A stretch of 64,000 nt of DNA from Radiobacillus kanasensis (GCF_021049245.1 NZ_CP088020.1:1308001-1372000), one strand, 5' to 3'. Counted from the stretch's first letter, positions 16,789 to 27,021 are shown. Notes: generated by a model from the sequence alone, not told the origin. A program made the numbers and translations.

Positions 16789-17637
16789 ATGTCATTTGTG
16801 AAGCCAGATCAAGTAGTTCAGGATATGGTGAAAGCAGGGGAATCAAAAGCAAAACTTCCCATACGAGATTTACTTATTAGAGGGGGATTAGCTGGAGCCT
16901 TGTTGGGCTTTGGTACCACGCTAGCCTTTACGGCGGAAACGCAGTCAGGGCTTGGTATTCTAGGAGCAATGCTCTTTCCTGCATGCTTTGTCCTCGTCAT
17001 TCTTCTAGGGCTAGAGCTAGTAACAGGTAGTTTTGCACTAATTCCTGTAGCTGTCTTAGAAAAGAAGGCAACTGTAAAAGAGATGTGTTTGAATTGGTTT
17101 TGGGTCATTATTGGGCATCTAATCGGGGCGGTTTTTTACGCGCTTCTGTACACAGTTGCCATTTCACAGTTTGGTAATGTATTGGATGCCCCAGTCGCAA
17201 CGAAAATAATGGCGGTGGCGGAAGCCAAGACCTTACATTATGAAAGCCTAGGAAGTACTGGTCTTTTGGTTGTGTTTGTGAAAGCAATCCTTTGCAATTG
17301 GATGGTTACCTTAGGTGCAGTCGTTGCCTTCACATCCACCACTACGATTGGGAAAATCGCTGCCATGTGGTTACCTATCCTTATATTTTTTGCTCAAGGG
17401 TTTGAGCATGCTGTTGTGAACATGTTTGTTATACCTGCAGGAATGATGTTGGGTGCGGACATAACGATTTCCCAATGGTGGCTCTGGAACCAACTTCCTG
17501 TTTTATTAGGTAACCTAGTAAGTGGATTTTTATTTACTGGCTTAGCCTTATATATGACTCATTCACAACGAAACAAAGTAAGTGTATTAGAACTTCAAAA
17601 AACGAATCGCCCCATGACAGGAACACAACGGGGCTAG
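16789..17637 (+). CDS. nirC: formate/nitrite transporter, NirC type
   Basis: A 282-residue pentameric channel of the FNT family with six membrane helices. The first helix has RGGLAGALLGFGTTLAF. The gating loop region shows LVTGSFALIPVA, and the second half has CNWMVTLGAVVAF and FEHAVVNMFVIPAGMM, the standard FNT half-repeat marks. Position in the nitrite operon indicates nitrite import or export. AAAGGAGGAGAAAG gives a strong ribosome site. Confidence 0.93.
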   Translation: MSFVKPDQVVQDMVKAGESKAKLPIRDLLIRGGLAGALLGFGTTLAFTAETQSGLGILGAMLFPACFVLVILLGLELVTGSFALIPVAVLEKKATVKEMCLNWFWVIIGHLIGAVFYALLYTVAISQFGNVLDAPVATKIMAVAEAKTLHYESLGSTGLLVVFVKAILCNWMVTLGAVVAFTSTTTIGKIAAMWLPILIFFAQGFEHAVVNMFVIPAGMMLGADITISQWWLWNQLPVLLGNLVSGFLFTGLALYMTHSQRNKVSVLELQKTNRPMTGTQRG

Positions 17638-17654
17638 TCTAAGGAGGGCAACAC

Positions 17655-18446
17655 ATGGGGAAAGCTTATTTAGTAGGTGCAGGTCCCGGTGATCCTGACC
17701 TCATTACTGTGAAGGCTCTGAAATGTATTCAACAAGCCGATATTATTTTATACGATCGTCTCGTAAATCTAGAGTTGCTGAAAGAAGCAAAGTCAACTTG
17801 CCAACTTATATTTTGTGGTAAATTACCGAAATTCCATAAGATGAAACAGGAAACGATCAATCATTTACTAGTTAAATATACAGCAGAAGGAAAAAACGTA
17901 GTTCGGTTAAAAGGTGGCGATCCGTTTGTGTATGGTCGTGGTGCAGAGGAAGTGGAAGCTCTTGTACAGAATGGTCTGAAGTATCAAGTTATTCCTGGAA
18001 TAACGGCTGGGATTGCAGCACCTGCCTATGCCGATATTCCGATAACCCATCGTGAGTTGGGAAGTTCTTTTGCTGTCCTAACTGGACATTGTAAAAAAGG
18101 AAAGCCTGAAGATATAAAGTGGAAAAGCTTAGCAGAAGCTGTGGACACCATAGCGATATATATGGGGATCTCCAATCTACCTCATATTTGCGAACAACTC
18201 CTCAGAATTGGCAAGTTACAGGATACGCCTGTTGCTGTTATACAAGAAGGAACAACAGTAGAACAAAGGGTTGTAACCGGTACGCTTGGAACCATTGTTG
18301 GAATTGTAAAGGCAGAGGAGATTCGGAATCCAGCGATGATCATCATTGGGGAGGTCGTTCGATTTAGAGAAAAGCTACAACTGTTAAAGGAATATGGGAA
18401 GCGGAACCAACCATTAACCTATGAAATAATGGAAGTAGGCGGATAA
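17655..18446 (+). CDS. cobA: uroporphyrinogen-III C-methyltransferase (SUMT)
   Basis: A 263-residue SAM-dependent enzyme that methylates uroporphyrinogen III at C2 and C7 to precorrin-2, the first step to siroheme, the NirB cofactor. VGAGPGDPDLITVKAL opens the protein; VVRLKGGDPFVYGRGAEE (about 86-103) is the SAM-binding site; PGITAGIAAPAYADIPITHR follows. It has no CysG-type dehydrogenase domain, so a separate enzyme is needed (see 22490). AAGGAGGGCAAC precedes the ATG. In other Bacilli the gene is named nasF, cobA or sumT. Confidence 0.95.
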   Translation: MGKAYLVGAGPGDPDLITVKALKCIQQADIILYDRLVNLELLKEAKSTCQLIFCGKLPKFHKMKQETINHLLVKYTAEGKNVVRLKGGDPFVYGRGAEEVEALVQNGLKYQVIPGITAGIAAPAYADIPITHRELGSSFAVLTGHCKKGKPEDIKWKSLAEAVDTIAIYMGISNLPHICEQLLRIGKLQDTPVAVIQEGTTVEQRVVTGTLGTIVGIVKAEEIRNPAMIIIGEVVRFREKLQLLKEYGKRNQPLTYEIMEVGG

Positions 18447-18448
18447 TC

Positions 18449-19207
18449 GTGCAGGCAGTTTTATATGTTTGTCATGGCAGTCGGAGAAGAGAAGCAGTTG
18501 ATGAAGCAGTCGACTTTGTTGAAAAAACAATGGTCAATATAAATGTTCCGATTCAAGAATATTGCTTTTTAGAACTAGCGAATCCATGGATTCCAGAAGG
18601 GATTGAAAGATGTATTCAAAGAGGGGCTACTAGAATCGCGATTATTCCCGTTTTACTGTTAACCGCTACCCATGCCAAAAAGGATATTCCAAAGATGGTT
18701 CAAGAAACGATGAAGTCCTATCCGGAAGTTAAGGTATCCTACGGGGAAACATTGGGCGTTCAGCAACAACTAGTAGATGTTCTGGTTAAGAGAATAAAAG
18801 AGCAAAATCCACCTACAACTGATATGGAAATTTTACTAGTAGGAAGGGGAAGTAGTGATCCAAATACATTAGAAGATATACAGCTTATTTCAGATATGCT
18901 TTCCGAATCCATGTCCGTAAAATCTGTTGAAAAATGCTTTCTTGCAGCTGCAGAACCTAAATTTGGATCTTTTCTTGCTAGAAAAGTTACATTCGGTTCC
19001 ACAAATATTGTCGTAGTTCCCTATCTTCTTTTTACAGGTATGTTGATGAGAGAGATTAATCAGACTGTTCGTCAGTTAGAGCTGCATCCAGAACAAAAGG
19101 TAACGGTTTGTGAATATCTAGGCCGTCATCCAAATGTTTGTGTTGCCCTTCAGAACCGAGTTCTAGAGGCAATTGGGGAGGGGGATAAGCGTGCAGAAAT
19201 GGCTTAA
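18449..19207 (+). CDS. sirB: sirohydrochlorin ferrochelatase, SirB/CbiX type
   Basis: A 252-residue chelatase that inserts iron into sirohydrochlorin, the last step to siroheme. It holds two CbiX-like half-repeats. The N-terminal half has YVCHGSRRREAV with the metal-site H9 and LLLTATHAKKDIPKM; the second half begins LLVGRGSSDPNTLED and has VVPYLLFTGMLMREI. GTG at 18449 comes two bases after the cobA stop. It overlaps the next gene by 17 bases. Nickel or cobalt insertion is known for relatives, but the siroheme operon context favours iron. Confidence 0.9.
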   Translation: MQAVLYVCHGSRRREAVDEAVDFVEKTMVNINVPIQEYCFLELANPWIPEGIERCIQRGATRIAIIPVLLLTATHAKKDIPKMVQETMKSYPEVKVSYGETLGVQQQLVDVLVKRIKEQNPPTTDMEILLVGRGSSDPNTLEDIQLISDMLSESMSVKSVEKCFLAAAEPKFGSFLARKVTFGSTNIVVVPYLLFTGMLMREINQTVRQLELHPEQKVTVCEYLGRHPNVCVALQNRVLEAIGEGDKRAEMA

Positions 19208-20255
19208 AGAGGTGGCAAGAGGAAAGAAAGGTTCAAAGGACTTAAGTTATGAGGAAACGAAAAAGATCGCCGAGCACATTCTATCTGGTTCAGCGAGTGA
19301 CGCCCAAATTGCTGGTTATCTTATTGCTCAGAGGATGAAGACAGAAGCACCGGAGGAATTGCTGGCCTTTGTTCATGTGCTTCAGGAAGAAAGGGAAAGG
19401 ATAGATATACCTAAATCCTTGGTTGCTAACTTAATAGATTTTGCTGGTCCATACAATGGAAGAAATTACTTCGCTGCGACTATTCCATGCTCGATCCTTC
19501 TAGCAGACTTTGGCATTCCAGCTTATCTACATAGTAGTGATACTCTACCACCTAAATTTGGTGTTTCTGTTAAGGATATTTTAATTTCTTTGGGCATAGA
19601 AACTGAAGGTACTACAGATCAAGTTGCACATTCACTCCAACAGACGAACTTAGCCTTTGTCTGGACAGAAAAATTTTCAAAAGGACTGACGGCATTAAGG
19701 TCTATTCGAGAAGAAATTGGGGTCAGAACACTGCTTAACACGGCGGAGAAACTATTAAATATCCCGAATGCAAGCTCTCTTATGATGGGAGCTTTTCATA
19801 GAACCGCAATTCAAAAAATTTACCCAATACTAAGTAAGTTATCCTATGACCGAATTTTTATCGTACAAGGCTTGGAAGGGTCAGAGGACGTACCCGTTCA
19901 TCGAAATAGTTTTGTCTACCGTATTAACCAAGATTTGATGGAACATTTTTTAGTGAAGCCAGAGGAATATGGGCTACTTAACAAGGAATTTGATAAGACT
20001 AAAAAAATTTCTGTGCAAGAGCAGAAGCAGATTATCGAATCTATTTTAAGTGGAGAAAAACGATGCGAATATACGTATTATTACAATCAGGTTGTACTTA
20101 ATACGGCTATCCGCTATTATTTGTTTGGCGCTTCTCGGTCAATAGAGGAAGGAATAGATATCGCCAAGGACCAGTTGCAGAATAAACGAGGGCTAGATAT
20201 ACTCAATCGTTGGAAGAATCAAAATGAAAGAAAGAGTGTATCCATATCAAGTTAA
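19191..20255 (+). CDS. TrpD2/YbiB-like (anthranilate phosphoribosyltransferase-family) protein
   Basis: A 354-residue protein of the nucleoside phosphorylase/phosphoribosyltransferase superfamily. The N-terminal helical domain has SYEETKKIAEHILSGSASDA and IAGYLIAQRMKTEAPEELLA, as in TrpD. The catalytic domain starts IDFAGPYNGRNYF in place of the D..GTGGD of real TrpD. PRPP-binding residues are thus changed, and tryptophan synthesis is unlikely. YbiB-type proteins bind nucleic acid, and similar genes recur at the end of nitrite operons in Bacilli with unknown role. I chose GTG at 19191 because GGGGAGGGGG lies just before it and because the upstream TTG reads through that site. Confidence 0.78.
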   Translation: MQKWLKEVARGKKGSKDLSYEETKKIAEHILSGSASDAQIAGYLIAQRMKTEAPEELLAFVHVLQEERERIDIPKSLVANLIDFAGPYNGRNYFAATIPCSILLADFGIPAYLHSSDTLPPKFGVSVKDILISLGIETEGTTDQVAHSLQQTNLAFVWTEKFSKGLTALRSIREEIGVRTLLNTAEKLLNIPNASSLMMGAFHRTAIQKIYPILSKLSYDRIFIVQGLEGSEDVPVHRNSFVYRINQDLMEHFLVKPEEYGLLNKEFDKTKKISVQEQKQIIESILSGEKRCEYTYYYNQVVLNTAIRYYLFGASRSIEEGIDIAKDQLQNKRGLDILNRWKNQNERKSVSISS

Positions 20256-20587
20256 CAGAAGATAGAAATAGCATGCAAAAAACATGGATGTTAGGGAGGT
20301 TTATTCCTAGTTGAAGGAAAAAACAGGTTTTGAAGTGGGTATATAAAAGCAATGAGAAAAGGTTTTGATTTCCTAATTGTGCAGGACATTACGAATGTTG
20401 GTTCAGGTGTTACTGGATGAATCAACACAATTATTCATTTGTAATGTCTCTATAATTTTTTTGGATCTAATGCACAGGATAAAGGTACTTCCAGAAAGAA
20501 TATCGACTGTAATGACATCTTCAAAGAACTTTGTCAAGTAGCTTATACTCTTAGTAAGAGATATCCTTCAGTTATTGATTAATCCAA
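20256..20587 (+). other. intergenic stretch with a possible gene relic
   Basis: After the nitrite operon there is no intact gene for about 330 bases. A plus-strand frame ending at 20580 reads GSNAQDKGTSRKNIDCNDIF and then a helical tail SKRYPSVID before a stop placed just ahead of a terminator. Upstream text only continues in other frames with stops. It looks like the 3' end of a decayed gene I do not recognise. Confidence 0.35.
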
Positions 20588-20613
20588 AAAGAGGACTTGA
20601 AAAAGTCCTCTTT
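20588..20613. terminator. bidirectional terminator
   Basis: AAAGAGGACTT and AAGTCCTCTTT pair perfectly over 11 bases around a short loop. The flanking A- and T-runs let it serve both the plus-strand nitrite operon and the minus-strand small gene. Confidence 0.75.
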
Positions 20614-20629
20614 AATCGTTAAAAAATCT

Positions 20630-20878
20630 CTAGTAATGCCAGGTGTAGCCGGTCCATGTAGACAAGTCTGAGTTATAGTAAATGGCATTTGTTGATAATA
20701 CGGTACCTGGTCCTACGAATTCGTTAGCACTTCCTCTTGCGTATAAACCAAGGTAATCAAGCAAAAGTGGATTATTTTCACTGATTACAAAAGTGTAACA
20801 CTTATTACATTGGAATATGATACCATTTAAGACCCTTTCGCCATCAACCCACACATATCCTGATCCACGACCAACCAT
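20630..20878 (-). CDS. hypothetical small protein, possible zinc knuckle
   Basis: An 82-residue protein with no recognised family. It holds FQCNKCYTFVIS (C-x2-C) and a Gly/Tyr-rich C-terminal part (YLGLYARGSANEFVGPGTVL). The frame stays open 13 codons upstream of the ATG and there reads IPCPEGGKHY, which adds a cysteine and looks like the start of a zinc-ribbon pair with the later CxxC. No usable start codon is found there, so the 5' end may have been lost or a non-standard start is used. The terminator at 20588 fits its 3' end. Confidence 0.5.
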   Translation of the reverse strand: MVGRGSGYVWVDGERVLNGIIFQCNKCYTFVISENNPLLLDYLGLYARGSANEFVGPGTVLSTNAIYYNSDLSTWTGYTWHY

Positions 20879-21004
20879 ATAGTGTTTTCCACCTTCTGGA
20901 CATGGGATATATACATTAATCTAAATATTTTAAAAAATAAGTGTAACTTATTTCAAATTAGAGCGTTATTAAGGTGAAAGAACATCGGAAGGGGGAATTA
21001 CTAA

Positions 21005-21529
21005 TTGGAGCCAAAGAAAATGAGGGAACGTGTTAAAGATTGGTATCATCAGTATAGCAATGATATTTATAATTTTGCTTTTTTTATGACTGGTCAACAT
21101 GACAACGCGAAAGATATTGTGCAGGAAACATTCTTGCGAGCTTACACAGAGGGACATACCTTTAAAGGTGGGAATGTTAAAAGCTGGTTATTTCGAATTG
21201 CACATAATTTCACGATAGATTGTTTAAGAAAGCAAAGGCCCGTAGCTTTTTATTTAGACCCGATCCTACCTATAAAATCCATCGAACCAACCCCAGAACA
21301 ACTTCTTTTATTGAATGAACAAGAAAAATATTTGTTTAAAGCATTATTGAATATAAGAAACAACTATAGAGATGTAATTATATTGAGGAAAATTAAGGAG
21401 TTTTCCATAAGAGAAACCTCTGAGATACTTGGATGGTCAGAAAGTAAAGTGAAAGTCACTCTGTTTAGGGGATTAAAGACATTAAGGTCTGAATTGAAAA
21501 AGGAGGGTTTTAATAGTGAAGTCACATGA
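21005..21529 (+). CDS. ECF-type RNA polymerase sigma factor
   Basis: A 174-residue extracytoplasmic-function sigma factor. Region 2 spans DIYNFAFFMTGQHDNAKDIV and QETFLRAYTEGHTF, ending with the -10-melting helix WLFRIAHNFTIDCLRK. Region 4 is the C-terminal helix-turn-helix FSIRETSEILGWSESKVKVT. There is no region 3, as usual for this group. TTG at 21005 follows GAAGGGGGAA; an ATG five codons later (21020) is an alternative. The next gene overlaps by 14 bases and encodes the likely anti-sigma, so this pair responds to an envelope signal, as in SigM/SigV/SigX-type systems. Confidence 0.92.
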   Translation: MEPKKMRERVKDWYHQYSNDIYNFAFFMTGQHDNAKDIVQETFLRAYTEGHTFKGGNVKSWLFRIAHNFTIDCLRKQRPVAFYLDPILPIKSIEPTPEQLLLLNEQEKYLFKALLNIRNNYRDVIILRKIKEFSIRETSEILGWSESKVKVTLFRGLKTLRSELKKEGFNSEVT

Positions 21530-22229
21530 GGAGACTGAATTTTTGGATTCTGATTTTAAATCTATTGGTACAAAGGTAAATCTGTCCATTCGAGAGCAAC
21601 AAATGCTTTGGTATAACATAAATTCTAGGATGAATGAAGAGATGAATGTGTCAAATAGAAAATCTCAAAAATGGAAATATTTTTTATCTTTTGCAGGAGC
21701 CATTCTAGTGGTTGTTCTGTTAGCGCTTCCACTTTTTCAACTTATTGAGGAAGAGAATGTAGATGGTGATAGCGAGATACTAAAGGAAATCTTAAATAAA
21801 CAGTTCTCTGGACCGGATCAAGAATTAATGAACCTATTAGAGGACCCTGACAATCTGACAATCATTGGAAAAGAAGAATCGAAACCAAAGGGACCTACTG
21901 AGTTAGACAAGTATCTTGAAGAAGAATATAAATCTAGTTTTACTGATGATGCATATCAAACATTTATCGGAAGCTATTTATTAGACTTCCAGTCCACCGC
22001 GCATTATGGGGATTATAAATTGCAAGCGGAAAGCATTGATTTAGAACAAAGTGACTCGAATGATGAAGAATATATGTTTAAAGTGAAGGTTGGTTATCAA
22101 AAAGGGGAGATAGAAAAAGGTTACGCTGAAGTAACAGGAAGGGCAAAGGTTAACGCTAAAGGAGAGGTGTACTATTACAAATTAGAAGATGATGGTGGAT
22201 TATCTCAAGCGTTACGGTCTGGGATGTAA
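21516..22229 (+). CDS. membrane-anchored anti-sigma factor
   Basis: A 237-residue single-span protein. The N-terminal 50 residues are cytoplasmic and helical and would hold the sigma factor. One membrane helix follows (FLSFAGAILVVVLLALPLF, about residues 55-73), then a 160-residue acidic extracytoplasmic domain (DEEYMFKVKVGYQKGEIEKG). Start GTG overlaps the sigma gene by 14 bases, which couples their translation. The N-terminus lacks a zinc-binding HxxxCxxC motif, so it is not a ZAS-type anti-sigma. The role is inferred from gene order and topology. Confidence 0.82.
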   Translation: MKSHEETEFLDSDFKSIGTKVNLSIREQQMLWYNINSRMNEEMNVSNRKSQKWKYFLSFAGAILVVVLLALPLFQLIEEENVDGDSEILKEILNKQFSGPDQELMNLLEDPDNLTIIGKEESKPKGPTELDKYLEEEYKSSFTDDAYQTFIGSYLLDFQSTAHYGDYKLQAESIDLEQSDSNDEEYMFKVKVGYQKGEIEKGYAEVTGRAKVNAKGEVYYYKLEDDGGLSQALRSGM

Positions 22230-22235
22230 GTTAGA

Positions 22236-22275
22236 GAGAAGGAACTTGACTGGTATTCAAGTTCCTTCTCGGGTT
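22236..22275 (+). terminator. terminator of the sigma/anti-sigma pair
   Basis: GAGAAGGAACTTGA and TCAAGTTCCTTCTC form a perfect 14-bp stem with loop CTGGTAT six bases after the stop. The T-run is weak (GGGTTTGTC). Confidence 0.7.
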
Positions 22276-22489
22276 TGTCAAATAAATAAACACCTTTGTA
22301 ATTAAACAGCACGTTGACATTAGCTATTGTGTCGATATTATTTGAGTTGCGATTTTCCTGTACCAATTTCTTTCATAAAACAACTAAACATCGAAGAAGT
22401 CAAATTTCATGCTATTTGGACTGCTTATTGGAATGTCAATGCGTATGTTTAGCGACTATAACGGTACTACTTATTTTATAGGAGAAGGT

Positions 22490-23110
22490 TTATTTTTCTT
22501 TCACTCTCTGTTTTATTGCTTGTATCTGATATTCTTGTTCATCCGCAGATAATGGAGGTCGTTCAACGAAGGATTGAAGAATTGCTTTCCTCTTCTCTAC
22601 CGGAATCAAGGAAGATTTGAGAAGCAAACGAACTTCATACAAAAAATCCACATACTGCTCATACTCCTCATCGAACATTTCCTCCAGCTGTGTTTTAATT
22701 TTTTTCGTTAACATAGGACTAGCTCCGTTAGTGGAGACGGCAATGGATAGTTTTCCCCTTTGAACATGAGCAGGGAAATGAATGTCACCTTTATCCGCAT
22801 CATCTGTAGCATTAACCAATACATGGGCAGGACAAGACCTTCTAACTAAGTCATTAATTTTCGGGTTGTTGGTGGCGGTAATCACCAAAGCAGCCTTTTG
22901 GACATCCGAAGCGGAAAAGGCTTTTGCTTGCCAAACGATTTTGTTTTGTTCATGTAGGTGGGCGAGTTCACTAGTTACCTCCGGACTGACGACGATAATC
23001 GAAGCCATTGTAGGAAGGAGGGTTTGGACACGCCGCTCCGCAACCTTCCCGCCTCCTACTACAACTACCTGTTTATTGTTAAAATCCATCATAACCGGTA
23101 AATAGGACAT
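22490..23110 (-). CDS. sirC: precorrin-2 dehydrogenase / sirohydrochlorin synthesis (SirC-type)
   Basis: A 206-residue NAD-dependent enzyme that oxidises precorrin-2 to sirohydrochlorin, the middle step of siroheme synthesis. PVMMDFNNKQVVVVGGGKVA at the start carries the Rossmann glycines, continuing ERRVQTLL. VITATNNPKINDLVRR and VNATDDADKGDIHFPAHVQR are family marks, with the catalytic-type Asp in the latter. The CysG chelatase part is missing, which fits a separate SirB. It supplies the step that is absent from the nir operon 2.2 kb away but is transcribed alone from the other strand. Some Bacilli call it ylnF. Confidence 0.9.
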   Translation of the reverse strand: MSYLPVMMDFNNKQVVVVGGGKVAERRVQTLLPTMASIIVVSPEVTSELAHLHEQNKIVWQAKAFSASDVQKAALVITATNNPKINDLVRRSCPAHVLVNATDDADKGDIHFPAHVQRGKLSIAVSTNGASPMLTKKIKTQLEEMFDEEYEQYVDFLYEVRLLLKSSLIPVEKRKAILQSFVERPPLSADEQEYQIQAIKQRVKEK

Positions 23111-23177
23111 AAAGATTTCCCCTCTCTATTTGTCTATATTATACTTATTTTTACTAAACCAAAGAAGGGGGAAGTCT

Positions 23178-23741
23178 ATGTTTGAACCTTGTAGGCGTAT
23201 AAAAGACCAAATGTCTAAGTTTGATAAACCTTGGTTTATCGCGGGTGGATGGGCCATTGATTTGTTTGTGGGACACGAAACTAGAGAGCATTCAGATATA
23301 GAGATTGGTCTGTTTCGTCAGGATCAATTTGTACTAAAAAACTACCTGAACCATTGTGATTTTCAAAAAGTAGTGAAAGGGAAGCTAATGCCATGGAATG
23401 CTGAGTATGTAGAGCTTCCTATCCATGAAATACACGGAAAAAGGAGAGACGGGGACAGTGCGATGGAAATTCTACTTAATGAAAGAGTAGAAGATATTTG
23501 GTTATTTCGCCGAGAAACGTCTATTACGTACCCTATCCAAGATTTAATACGAATCTCTTCTTCCGGAATTCCATTTCTAGCACCAGAAATTGTCCTTCTC
23601 TATAAAACTAAAAACCCACGGGAAAAAGACTTACTAGATTTCCAACAAGTGGTTCCATTGCTGGATAGGGAGAAGAAAGTATGGTTGAAAGAAGCGATAA
23701 CAAAGTGGGATTTAAATCATGAATGGATATCGGTTCTATAG
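23178..23741 (+). CDS. nucleotidyltransferase-domain protein, ANT(2'')/LinB-like
   Basis: A 187-residue protein with the nucleotidyltransferase fold of small aminoglycoside/lincosamide adenylyltransferases. FIAGGWAIDLFVGHETREHS is followed by DIEIGLFR, giving the GG start and the metal-binding D-x-E pair. The rest (YPIQDLIRISSSGIPFLAPEIVLLYKTK) is the typical helix, then the R/K region. Many chromosomal relatives have no known substrate, so resistance should not be assumed. ATG at 23178 follows AAGAAGGGGGAAG; the frame upstream of it is not needed. Seventeen bases separate it from the HAD gene. Confidence 0.8.
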   Translation: MFEPCRRIKDQMSKFDKPWFIAGGWAIDLFVGHETREHSDIEIGLFRQDQFVLKNYLNHCDFQKVVKGKLMPWNAEYVELPIHEIHGKRRDGDSAMEILLNERVEDIWLFRRETSITYPIQDLIRISSSGIPFLAPEIVLLYKTKNPREKDLLDFQQVVPLLDREKKVWLKEAITKWDLNHEWISVL

Positions 23742-23756
23742 TGGAGGAGGGAGACA

Positions 23757-24416
23757 ATGAATAAGGCGATCCTTTTCGATCTCGATGGCACACTACTAGA
23801 TCGGGAGAAATCGGTAAGGCATTTTGTGGATGATCAATTTAATAGATTAAAACCATCCTTTGGCCATGTCAGGAAATCAGCCTACGTTCACTCTTTTTTA
23901 AAGTTGGATGATAGAGGATATGTGTGGAAGGACAAAGTGTATCAGCAGATGGTGGAGGAATTTGACATAACAATGATAACCTGGCAGGAGCTTTTAGAGG
24001 ACTATGTTACAAACTTTTATAAAAGTTGCATCCCATTTCCTAACCTCATCGAAACCTTAGATCAGCTAGCCTGTTATGGATACAAAATGGGGATTATAAC
24101 AAATGGGAAAGATCCGTTTCAAATGAACAACATTCGAGCATTACATATAGAAAATTATTTGGACACCATCCTGATCTCAGAAAAAGAAAAGCTTAAAAAA
24201 CCAGACCCACTTCTCTTTCAAAGAGGGTTAAAGCAACTCGGCGTTCAAGCATCTGAAGCTTTTTTCGTTGGGGACCACCCAAAAAATGATATAGAGGCAG
24301 CGCATAAGGTTGGAATGCAAACAATTTGGAAACGAACAGATTATGAAAACGTTCCAAAAGCTGATTTTATAATTGATGATTTGCACGAAATTCTGGACAT
24401 AATCACGGGTCCCTAA
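23757..24416 (+). CDS. HAD-superfamily hydrolase (phosphatase)
   Basis: A 219-residue HAD phosphatase of the Cap-C1 type. The nucleophile motif FDLDGTLLD is near residues 8-16, motif II is MGIITNG, the motif III lysine is in EKEKLKKPDPLLF, and motif IV is FFVGDHPKNDIEAA. These bind Mg2+ and the phospho-aspartate. The pattern VGDHPKNDI..A is common in YfnB/YjjG-like nucleotidases, but the substrate is not readable. GGAGGAGGGAGACA directly precedes the ATG. Confidence 0.88.
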   Translation: MNKAILFDLDGTLLDREKSVRHFVDDQFNRLKPSFGHVRKSAYVHSFLKLDDRGYVWKDKVYQQMVEEFDITMITWQELLEDYVTNFYKSCIPFPNLIETLDQLACYGYKMGIITNGKDPFQMNNIRALHIENYLDTILISEKEKLKKPDPLLFQRGLKQLGVQASEAFFVGDHPKNDIEAAHKVGMQTIWKRTDYENVPKADFIIDDLHEILDIITGP

Positions 24417-24491
24417 AAGTCGCTTTTTTTCTTTTCTGAGTTGTATAATGAGAATGTACACGCGCATAATGAGAGCAACTTACCTACATAA

Positions 24492-25943
<1,452 letters not shown>

Positions 25944-25956
25944 TCTAATAAGAAGG

Positions 25957-25995
25957 AAGAGTACTTCGTTTGATTAAAAACGGAGTACTCTTTTT
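25957..25995 (+). terminator. terminator of the GH1 gene
   Basis: AAGAGTACTTCGTTT pairs with AAACGGAGTACTCTTT (one mismatch), followed by TTTT. Confidence 0.82.
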
Positions 25996-25996
25996 G

Positions 25997-26011
25997 TGTA
26001 AACCGCTTACA
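25997..26011. promoter_or_regulatory. candidate LacI-type or CcpA (cre-like) operator
   Basis: TGTAAACCGCTTACA has the TGTAA/TTACA arms and central CG of LacI-family sites. It is one base longer than the usual cre. It lies 60 bases upstream of the sugar kinase start, a sensible place for catabolite control. Confidence 0.45.
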
Positions 26012-26070
26012 ACATGATGTACAATGTACTAAACACATTCAAATAAGGAAAGGAAGAGAGGAGTGCAATC

Positions 26071-27021
26071 ATGTTAGATGTTATTACAATTGGAGATGCG
26101 ATGATTACGTTTAACCCGACCTCGAAGGGTCCCATGAGATTTGTCCATTCCTTCGAGAGACGAGTTGGAGGTGCTGAACTTAACCTTGCGATTGGCTGTG
26201 CCCGATTAGGATTACGAACAGGCTGGATTAGTAGACTTGGCAATGACGAATTTGGAAAACATATTCTTCATTTCGCACGAGGAGAAGGGATGGATACTAG
26301 TCAGGTCAAGCTGGTTGATGGGTATCCAACTTCCGTTTATTTTAAAGAGATCTTGGAGGATGGAACAGGACGGAATTTTTACTATCGGGATAATTCTCCA
26401 ACTATTACTATGTCGCCAGAGGCATTGAATGAATCTTATATAAAACAAGCAAAATTGTTACATATTACTGGTGTTTTTTCTGCAATCGATGAGCGTAATC
26501 CAGCTATTTTGTTACGGGCGATGGAGCTTGCCAAAAAGCATGGAGTATTAGTTTCTCTTGATCCAAATATTCGATTAAAACTATGGAGTAAAGAAAAAGC
26601 AAGATCAACAATGGAAAGCTATTTACCATTTGTGGATATTTTATTGACAGGGGACGAAGAAGCAAATATCTTATTTGGAACGTCCGAAGATGAGGAGATT
26701 ATCCATATTTGTAAGGAAAATGGCATCGATACGCTTGCCATTAAAAAAGGAGAAAAGGGTGCCTCTGCTTTTCATCAGGGGAAATATTTACAAGCATCGC
26801 CAATACCAGCAAAAAAAGTAGTGGATACCGTCGGAGCAGGAGATGGATTTAACGCAGGGTTTCTGTATGGTATGTTAAATGGGTTATCCCTTGAAAGGAC
26901 AATGAAACTAGCTACAACGATCGGTTCGATGGTCGTTAGTGTTTCTGGTGATAATGAAGGTTTGCCATTCATGGAGGATGTTCTTACTCACATGGGTGAG
27001 AAGGAATTAATTGAAAGATAG
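26071..27021 (+). CDS. PfkB-family sugar kinase (2-dehydro-3-deoxygluconokinase-like)
   Basis: A 316-residue ribokinase/PfkB kinase. The N-terminal signature is RRVGGAELNLAIGCARLGLR with GDAMI before it. The C-terminal signature is VDTVGAGDGFNAGFLYGM with catalytic base D258. The sequence DPNIRLKLWS in the middle is typical for 2-keto-3-deoxygluconate (KdgK) and fructokinase-like members. The neighbouring GH1 gene would fit a role in beta-glucoside or uronate use, but no kdgA or transporter is next to it, so the substrate remains open. GAGAGGAGTGCAATC precedes the ATG. Confidence 0.88.
   Translation: MLDVITIGDAMITFNPTSKGPMRFVHSFERRVGGAELNLAIGCARLGLRTGWISRLGNDEFGKHILHFARGEGMDTSQVKLVDGYPTSVYFKEILEDGTGRNFYYRDNSPTITMSPEALNESYIKQAKLLHITGVFSAIDERNPAILLRAMELAKKHGVLVSLDPNIRLKLWSKEKARSTMESYLPFVDILLTGDEEANILFGTSEDEEIIHICKENGIDTLAIKKGEKGASAFHQGKYLQASPIPAKKVVDTVGAGDGFNAGFLYGMLNGLSLERTMKLATTIGSMVVSVSGDNEGLPFMEDVLTHMGEKELIER

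Noticed and set aside
23178..23741. Acquired aminoglycoside or lincosamide resistance gene
   Set aside because: Only the nucleotidyltransferase fold is visible; the gene sits in ordinary chromosomal context without mobile-element signs.
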